From positions 260,001-324,000 of the forward strand of contig NC_090138.1 of assembly GCF_017916325.1 (NCBI RefSeq): DNA of 64,000 nt, written 5' to 3'. The notes under the pieces are model-generated. The model ran no database searches, was not told where the DNA came from, and worked only from the letters and a program-made list of their open reading frames with translations. This DNA is from Leishmania martiniquensis (lineage: Eukaryota; Euglenozoa; Kinetoplastea; Trypanosomatida; Trypanosomatidae). Both the position numbers and the translations under genes were made by a program. Position 1 is the stretch's first letter. Every line of letters starts with the position of its first letter. Positions 58,478 to 64,000 of the stretch are shown piece by piece.

Positions 58478-59812
58478 TCAGCGATCGAGGAAGTACTGCT
58501 CCCAAAGCGAACGATTCTTCGCCTCAATGGCGAGCTCAAACACCTCCGTATGGCCAAAGTTGCCCTTCTCCTCGCGCGAGCTGTGCTTGTGGCGAAGGCA
58601 GATGGGCTCGTCGTAGTGCACGACCATGTTCAATGCGCCGCCGGTGATGGGGTCGTTGGCGACGACCATCTCGAAGGGCGGCAGTTCCGGGTCGATGCGG
58701 TGGTCCTCGGGGCCGCAGTGGACCCTGTACTGACGCCAGCGGCCCTTGTACACCTCCACGCACTCGACGCAGTAGTTGCCGTACTTGTGCATGAGCGGGT
58801 CGAGCATAATGCTGTAGGACCTACGCGTCTTGGTCATGTCGGCGAGCTTGAGGCAGTGAACGAGATGGTGGTTGTCTCCACGCGGGTCAAAGCGGAAGCA
58901 GCCGAAGGCGTCTCGCTCAAGCAGCAGCAGCTCCTTCATCACCTCGTCCACCACGCGCGGCATCGCTTCTCCGACGCGCTCGCCCGTCTCCACGTTGCGC
59001 GGGTGCTTCTCGTACTCGAGCGTTACCTTCACAAGGAGGTTGTCCCTGCGCATGTCGGAGGCGATGACGTTGCGCACGACGACGGCCGCGGGGGCGTGAG
59101 GATTGCTCGACACCGCCATCAGCCGAGCGTAGTGGCTGCACGCCGCACAGAGCTCGTAGGCGAGGAGACGGCGTAACGGGTCGTGGGCCACGGCATGCCA
59201 GGCCTCTCGATCGTGCGGGTTGGTGCGCGGGTCATGGTATCGACGGTGCCCGCCTTCGCTCACGTCCATGTGCAGCAGCATCTTGCGGCACTCCACTTCA
59301 GCATCTTCGAACAGCGCGCGCAGCTCGCGCTGCGGCGTGTCGCCCTCGAGCATCCGCTGAATCCCTTCTGCCAGCAGCATCCGCGGGAGTGACGGCAGCG
59401 GAACGGCCTCAAGGGCGCCCAGGAAGCGGCGAACGAGGCGGTCTCGGTGCAAAAAGGCGTGACGGAGGTAGAGGGAAGGTGGACCAGAGCTGTACACTCG
59501 CATCGGGATCAGGTGACGCAGGAGGGAGCGCTCGTTGTCTGCCGCTGGCGACGGCGCAGGGGACTGTGGTGGTGTTCCAGCAGAAGAGGAACTGCTTAAA
59601 GCCCCTGCTGCAGGGGCTGCCGCTCCCTTCTGCTGGAACAAGGTCTGCAGCAGGCGAATGCGCGGCCACATGATCGGTGAAGGATGCGCGGGCGTGAAGC
59701 TCTCCCTTAGGAACGGGTGCCGCACGATTCTGCTGACAGCAGACGTGCGAGCTGCGTTAGAGCGACTGCTCGCCTCTTTCTCTGTGTGTAAGGTGGGGTG
59801 AGGTGTGCGCAT
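58478..59812 (-). CDS. Probable mitochondrial protein, kinetoplastid-type, function unknown
   Basis: A 444-residue protein (397 if translation starts at the internal ATG 59671). Its first ~60 residues are rich in Arg, Ser and Ala with few acidic residues, and the internal start MWPRIRLLQTLFQQKG also looks like a mitochondrial targeting peptide. The rest is a compact, well-structured protein, with helices near FLHRDRLVRRFLGALEAV, then RRLLAYELCAACSHYARLMA, a strand segment NLLVKVTLEYEKHP, and a C-terminal region with GPEDHRIDPELPPF and DEPICLRHKH. Cys/His residues are scattered but form no clear zinc motif. I recognise no family; a mitoribosomal or RNA-editing accessory role would fit the organism but is not shown. 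I chose 59812 because it is the first ATG after the acceptor at 59854-59855. Confidence 0.75.
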   Translation of the reverse strand: MRTPHPTLHTEKEASSRSNAARTSAVSRIVRHPFLRESFTPAHPSPIMWPRIRLLQTLFQQKGAAAPAAGALSSSSSAGTPPQSPAPSPAADNERSLLRHLIPMRVYSSGPPSLYLRHAFLHRDRLVRRFLGALEAVPLPSLPRMLLAEGIQRMLEGDTPQRELRALFEDAEVECRKMLLHMDVSEGGHRRYHDPRTNPHDREAWHAVAHDPLRRLLAYELCAACSHYARLMAVSSNPHAPAAVVVRNVIASDMRRDNLLVKVTLEYEKHPRNVETGERVGEAMPRVVDEVMKELLLLERDAFGCFRFDPRGDNHHLVHCLKLADMTKTRRSYSIMLDPLMHKYGNYCVECVEVYKGRWRQYRVHCGPEDHRIDPELPPFEMVVANDPITGGALNMVVHYDEPICLRHKHSSREEKGNFGHTEVFELAIEAKNRSLWEQYFLDR

Positions 59813-60662
59813 TAGACAGAGGTGCGCAGACGCAGCAGAGAGCAAAAAAGGGACTGTCGCAGTGTGAACGGGAGAGACGATATATTTTGTCCGGTGAGGC
59901 GGTGGAGAGGAGAGGAGGGGGGGTGGCGGGGCGGTGGTAGAAGTGGTCGAGCTGACCTCTTCTGAGCTGGCGCGTCGTCCTCGCTCTCCTCTCCACCCCC
60001 ACTCGCGCTCTCTGGGCTTCACCGGGGAGGGATTCCAGCCCGCATGGACTTTCATTTTTTCATGCCCGCTCACGAGCGTTCTTGGCGAGCGCGTCTCGCG
60101 CGCTCGTCTTGCGTTTACTGCCACATAATAGCGGACACGTCTTGCACAGGCTCCCGGGAGAGAGAGGCGAGGCGCACGGGGGCGCTTGGGCGATCTTATC
60201 AACGCCTCTCGCCTTCTTAGACTTAACACACTGAGCCAAACACACACGGGCAGGAAGGGAGGCAGGGGTGGCGGTAGATGCAGGCGTTCTGGCGAGGTGG
60301 GAGGACGACCCAGCCGGCCCACCTGGACATTACGCACGCGCCCACAGGCAGAGAGAGAGAGAGGGCACGCGGCTGCTTCCCCGCTCATCCGCTGCATCCC
60401 TCTTCGCCCGCGTACCGCACAGACTTCAACCATCACTTCCTGTGGAGTGCCATATCGCTGCCTTACAACTTAAGCGAGGTGAGAGGAGGAGGGGGAGAGA
60501 GAGCGCGTATGTGCCGCCGACGGTGACAGCGCAGCGGCCGAGGGAGGGGGGAGGGAAAGGGCTCCAGCACGTGTGCGCCATAGGCGATAGCACGCAGGCA
60601 ACCGAGCCCTGCGTGTGTGTGTGTGTGGGAGAGGAGGGCCTTTTCACGCCGACCTCTCCCCA
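59813..60662. other. Intergenic region
   Basis: Contains the leader of the mitochondrial-type gene, with purine-rich plus-strand tract 59895-59938, and the 3' untranslated region of the zinc-finger gene. The frame of the mitochondrial-type gene stays open up to 60436, but this reads like untranslated DNA. GA runs lie at 60350-60365 and a GT run at 60614-60626. Confidence 0.5.
59854..59938 (-). promoter_or_regulatory. Candidate trans-splice acceptor for mitochondrial-type gene
   Basis: Purine-rich plus-strand tract (59895-59938) followed by AG at 59855-59854 on the sense strand. The first ATG after it is 59812, which decides the start chosen for that gene. Confidence 0.45.
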
Positions 60663-63563
60663 CTACGAGCCGCGCTTTACGATGCGCTTATTCACCTTCT
60701 TGCCGCGCCCTTTGATGCGACGTGGGCCGCGCTTGATGAAGCCAGGCACACGCGCCGTGGGGTCGATCGACTTGTAGTTGCGGTTGAACCGCTCCCGGTT
60801 GAACTCCTTCACGGTGCGCTTCTTGCGTGCCCGCGCCGGCAGCTCAGCGGCGCCCGTTTTGCTCTTGGAGCGCTTCTGCCCGGTCAGCAGCTGGCGGTCA
60901 AGCCTCTTGCGGGCGCGACCGGCGTCTTCGTCGCTGTCATCGTTGTCGTGCTCGTCGTCGTCGTCGAAGCGGATGCGAACCTGCTCCGTGGTGCCGGCTG
61001 TGCGGCGCGTGACTATGTTGTCCAGTACTTTGAACGTCTCGGGGTGCTGCTCGAGGAAGGCCTTCAGGTTCACACCGAGGGTGCCATCGAAGCGGGAGTT
61101 GAAGTGCATCCACTTGCCGATAAGGTTGCCGACGTCACCAATGTACATCGGGCGTGGCACGCGGGGCATCGCCATCAGGACCTCCTCCACGGCAGCCTGG
61201 TGCAGGCGGGCCACCTGCCGCTGCCGCTCACCTGTGATAGGGAACATCTTCCACGGGAGCTCGACAAAGCCATTGCCGCCGCTCGCCGCCAAAGCTGCGT
61301 CACCGCCGCTGCCGGCCATGGACTTGACCGCGAAGCAGCGCAGCTGCTCCGTTCGCGACCGCGTCGTCTCCCGCGACCCCTTCAAGCGACTCGACAGTGC
61401 CGCTGGAGAGGATGCCGCACAGCTGCTCTTACCCACCTTCCGCACCCGCTGCTTCCGCGAGGTGGGGAGCAGCAGGCCGTCGTCCGCCACGAGGAGGCTA
61501 CAGCAGCGCAGGTACGCCTCCAGCGACCCGGCGTCGTGGGCGAGAGTCAGGTCCCACTGCAGGCGCCGCCTCACCTCCTCCATGGGGAGCGAGTATGGGC
61601 CGACGGCGTCGTACACGAGGTGCATGAGAATGCCGTAGAAGATGCCGTTCGCGCTGTCGAGCTTCGTCGTGAAGCGCTGCCGGACCCGGAGCACGGCCGC
61701 ACTGCGGGCACGGTCGGCGGCGTCGAGGCTGCTCGGACCAGGGAGGTAGCGGTACAGTCCCCAGGCCATGGCGAAGGTGTCGAGCGTGGCTGGCGAGGCA
61801 ATGGGATACAGATAACACACCGTCGCCTGCAACTGCAGGTTAGGCAGGTACGTGTAGTAGTTCGCGTAGCGGGCCACCTCCTGCGCCGAGGGGGCGCTGA
61901 CGCCGCTGGTGACGGCCGGCGTGGGGCGTGTGGTAGAGGCCAGTGATGGCGCGTACGGCACCGCTGCTGCCTCGCTCTTCTGCAGCTTGCGCTTCTTCGA
62001 CTTGTTGGCGGCGGCACCGTCGTCGGTGCCCGCCTTGCCGGCAGCCGCGGCAGCGGCTTCCGCTTCGACGTCCGCTATGCGCGGCAGCAGTCGACACACG
62101 GCCGCGATCGCGCAGAGCGCCGCGTCGGCGAGCGTGCCGTTTTTGTGCGCCTCGAAGCGCACAGAGTGGTCGCAGAGGAACCGAGCGACGTACGCGAGGC
62201 GGTGATGCGCGTGGACGAGGCTGGCGGCACCCCAGTTGCAGCACAGCGTGTAGTACAGGTTCGCCTCCAGGTGTCCTGGCCGGTGCCGGTAGCAGCGGAC
62301 GAGCTGGTGAAGCGCGCCAGCCGTGTCGCCGTTCGCCAAGCACGTGCAGACCTCGTCGTCCAAACGTAGGGCAGCCGCCAAGGACGGCGGCAGGGGAGGG
62401 GCTGATGCCTCTGCGGCTGCTGCTGCGGCGTCGTCTCCGATAGTGCCACTGCTCGGCGTCGAGAATTGGGGCGCGGGCAGCGCAACCGGGGTCCAGCAGA
62501 GCGGTTGCCCATCCTCGCAGACCACCTCTACAGGTGAGTAGGTGTACGACCCCACGTCATCATCGTTACGCGCTAAATCGGCCGGCCCCATGAAGAAGAC
62601 GGCTCGGGTCTGTACGCCTTGTAGATCCTCTGCGTCCTCGACATCTGGAAGGGTAACCAGCAGCGAGTTCGATGGCGCTCCGGTCAGCCACAGCGACGCG
62701 GCGCCGCTTACCGCCGTCGGCGAAGACGATTGCGAGAGTGCCGAGGCACGCACTACCGCCGACGTGGCGACGACTACACAACGCTTCGAAGTGAAGTACT
62801 GCGAGGGTGACGCAGGCGTGGCGGCAACGGCGCTGCTGCTGTTTGTGCCCCTGTCAAAGGCGGCGGTGACCGATTCAGCCGGCTTCTCCGCGACAGCGAG
62901 TTGCATCATGCCGGTGAGCCCCACACACCGCGCTGCCCACGCGAAGGCGTGGGCGCTGTAAACGTCGCCGGCCACGACGAGCACTTGCATGCCCGACGGC
63001 GCCGTCTTCTGTTGCAGCCATTGCGCCACGTACTGCGCAGAACTGAGCAGCGCCGACCACATGCAGTGCTGAAGCGGCTGTTCAGCGCCACCGCCGCTGC
63101 CCTTCATGGCCTCCGTCGCGACAGGACGTACCACTGCGCGTGGTACATCAAGCGGCAGCGCCGGGTTGACCTGCGCCCACTTCTTCTTCCTGCACGTCGC
63201 CGCGTCCGGCAGTGGAGGCCAGAGGACGAACATGCGACCAGCGGCCGTTTCCGCGCCGGCACTCGCGGCCTCGTCGTCGTCACGGGTGCGCTTCCTGCCA
63301 CGCGTCCTGCGGCCCTTTTCAGCTGCCCCCGCGGGCTCGTCGGTCGCTGCCTCAGCGGGGGCGCGCCTCTTCTCCCGCGCGACCCCACCTCGGTGGATTG
63401 TGTTGCGGTGCTGCAGCCAGTTCGTGGCGAAGCACTCCTGCGAGCAGAAGAAGCCGCGGTGCGTCACTGCCTCTGCTTGACACAGTGGGCATTGGAAGGC
63501 CGTTGTGGTCTGAGTGCTGCAGCCCTGGCATGCAACCGGCCACTGAGATGCTTCCCCGGACAT
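60663..63563 (-). CDS. MetAP1-type C6H2 zinc-finger protein with basic C-terminal tail
   Basis: A 966-residue protein. The N-terminus has the C6H2 zinc finger of methionine aminopeptidase 1 (MYND-related): Cys12, Cys15, Cys25, Cys28, Cys40, Cys44, His52 and His57, with GFFCSQECFATNWLQH as its core. No aminopeptidase domain follows. Residues ~165-330 look like an alpha/beta fold (MQVLVVAGDVYSAHAFAWAA; KRCVVVATSAVV). Residues ~390-480 are helical (LVRCYRHRPGHLEANLYYTL), reminiscent of tetratricopeptide helices. Residues ~790-850 (RPMYIGDVGNLIGKWMHFN, then LKAFLEQHPETFKVL) resemble a winged-helix or LOTUS-like module. An acidic stretch and a very basic C-terminus (FIKRGPRRIKGRGKK) end the protein. 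In MetAP1 this finger helps ribosome association, so a ribosome- or RNA-linked role is a reasonable inference but unproven. ATG 63563 is the first after an AG at 63586-63585. Confidence 0.85.
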   Translation of the reverse strand: MSGEASQWPVACQGCSTQTTTAFQCPLCQAEAVTHRGFFCSQECFATNWLQHRNTIHRGGVAREKRRAPAEAATDEPAGAAEKGRRTRGRKRTRDDDEAASAGAETAAGRMFVLWPPLPDAATCRKKKWAQVNPALPLDVPRAVVRPVATEAMKGSGGGAEQPLQHCMWSALLSSAQYVAQWLQQKTAPSGMQVLVVAGDVYSAHAFAWAARCVGLTGMMQLAVAEKPAESVTAAFDRGTNSSSAVAATPASPSQYFTSKRCVVVATSAVVRASALSQSSSPTAVSGAASLWLTGAPSNSLLVTLPDVEDAEDLQGVQTRAVFFMGPADLARNDDDVGSYTYSPVEVVCEDGQPLCWTPVALPAPQFSTPSSGTIGDDAAAAAAEASAPPLPPSLAAALRLDDEVCTCLANGDTAGALHQLVRCYRHRPGHLEANLYYTLCCNWGAASLVHAHHRLAYVARFLCDHSVRFEAHKNGTLADAALCAIAAVCRLLPRIADVEAEAAAAAAGKAGTDDGAAANKSKKRKLQKSEAAAVPYAPSLASTTRPTPAVTSGVSAPSAQEVARYANYYTYLPNLQLQATVCYLYPIASPATLDTFAMAWGLYRYLPGPSSLDAADRARSAAVLRVRQRFTTKLDSANGIFYGILMHLVYDAVGPYSLPMEEVRRRLQWDLTLAHDAGSLEAYLRCCSLLVADDGLLLPTSRKQRVRKVGKSSCAASSPAALSSRLKGSRETTRSRTEQLRCFAVKSMAGSGGDAALAASGGNGFVELPWKMFPITGERQRQVARLHQAAVEEVLMAMPRVPRPMYIGDVGNLIGKWMHFNSRFDGTLGVNLKAFLEQHPETFKVLDNIVTRRTAGTTEQVRIRFDDDDEHDNDDSDEDAGRARKRLDRQLLTGQKRSKSKTGAAELPARARKKRTVKEFNRERFNRNYKSIDPTARVPGFIKRGPRRIKGRGKKVNKRIVKRGS

Positions 63564-64000
63564 GAATAGTGGATGGAGGATGAGCTGTAAGCAATCGAAG
63601 CGTTGGATGCGGGGATGAGGAGAGGAAGAGCAGCAGTCACAGAGGCAGGGGGGGTCTCAGGAGAGGCGGACGATGGGGATGCGTGACCCGTTCATGGCAG
63701 GCGCATTGGGCAGGAGGCGGCGAGCAGCGAAGGAGGGGCATGGGGGTGCGTGGCGGTGAGGAGAGACCGAAGGCAGCAGTGCGATGCTGTGGCCAGGGCG
63801 ACCTGAACGCTCTTCTCCCTTCGCTGTCGTTGCCGTGGTGAGCGATGTGGTCGGTGATGGCTAGAGAGTGGATGGGGTGGTAGGGTCGTCGAGTAGAGGC
63901 GCATCGCGGGATGTGTGGCTCGGAACGCTTCGACTCCCCACGCACGCTCACTCTGCGAAAAAAAGCACGCACAAACACAGTACACGAGCGGAGAGGGGGG
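63564..64000. other. Intergenic region at right edge
   Basis: Contains the zinc-finger gene's leader, a purine-rich plus-strand tract (63611-63630) and a possible acceptor AG at 63586-63585. It presumably continues into the 3' region of the next gene upstream. No gene is seen. Confidence 0.5.

Noticed and set aside
59813..60436. Extension of the mitochondrial-type gene to 60436
   Set aside because: It would leave only 226 bp to the upstream stop and lies upstream of the predicted acceptor. It has low-complexity leader-like content.
60615..61946. 443-codon open frame on the plus strand
   Set aside because: It overlaps the minus-strand zinc-finger gene, whose motifs and codon bias are much stronger. 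It is a shadow frame.
1..64000. tRNA, rRNA, CRISPR arrays, transposons or strand-switch promoters
   Set aside because: I scanned the gaps for tRNA-like TTCGA(A/G)TCC blocks, repeat-spacer arrays, transposase or reverse-transcriptase motifs and changes of coding strand, and saw none. Degenerate SIDER-type retroposons cannot be excluded by eye.

Overview
This window looks like nuclear chromosome DNA of a trypanosomatid of the Leishmania/Leptomonas/Crithidia group. It is GC-rich, has long intron-free genes with strong G/C third-position bias, and carries all genes on one strand. The gaps hold microsatellites and polypyrimidine tracts like those used for spliced-leader trans-splicing. All 15 protein genes I support, plus one frameshifted gene, lie on the minus strand. 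The window is therefore part of one directional (polycistronic) cluster transcribed from right to left. I found no strand-switch region, tRNA, rRNA, CRISPR array or recognisable transposon.

In transcription order (right to left) the layout is: a MetAP1-type C6H2 zinc-finger protein with a basic tail (60663-63563); a probable mitochondrial protein (58478-59812); a 2,769-residue low-complexity/coiled-coil protein (47976-56285); a multi-pass membrane protein (44129-47266); a giant ankyrin-PFK-2 protein whose fructose-2,6-bisphosphatase half has lost its catalytic residues (35680-43095); an enlarged RPC9/RPC17-like RNA polymerase III subunit (33620-34951); a giant AGC-like protein kinase with a ~700-residue insert between its lobes (22930-32217); a tubulin cofactor E-like protein without a CAP-Gly domain (20370-22016); a small gene apparently broken by a frameshift (18883-19547); COX17 with a predicted myristoylation signal (17930-18172); a hypothetical protein (15301-16674); a large protein with a mitochondrial-type N-terminus (11165-14488); a YbaK/ProX-type editing-domain protein (9885-10628); a 2,639-residue protein joining a UBE2Q-like ubiquitin-conjugating domain to right-handed beta-helix repeats (1284-9203); and the N-terminus of a DDX60-like helicase that runs off the left edge (1-703).

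Most genes are preceded by a purine-rich tract on the plus strand (pyrimidine-rich on the sense strand). The next AG on the sense strand is a candidate trans-splice acceptor, and with few exceptions the first ATG after it is the start I chose. This supports internal starts over longer open frames in several genes. The genes do not form one pathway, as is normal for kinetoplastid clusters. Their shared oddity is the insertion of long, hydrophilic, homopolymer-rich segments inside conserved domains (E2 fold, kinase, RPC9, YbaK, FBPase-2).

The strongest leads are the E2-beta-helix fusion, the PFK-2 with a pseudo-bisphosphatase, a perfect 60-bp palindrome at 10842-10901, and the frameshifted small gene.
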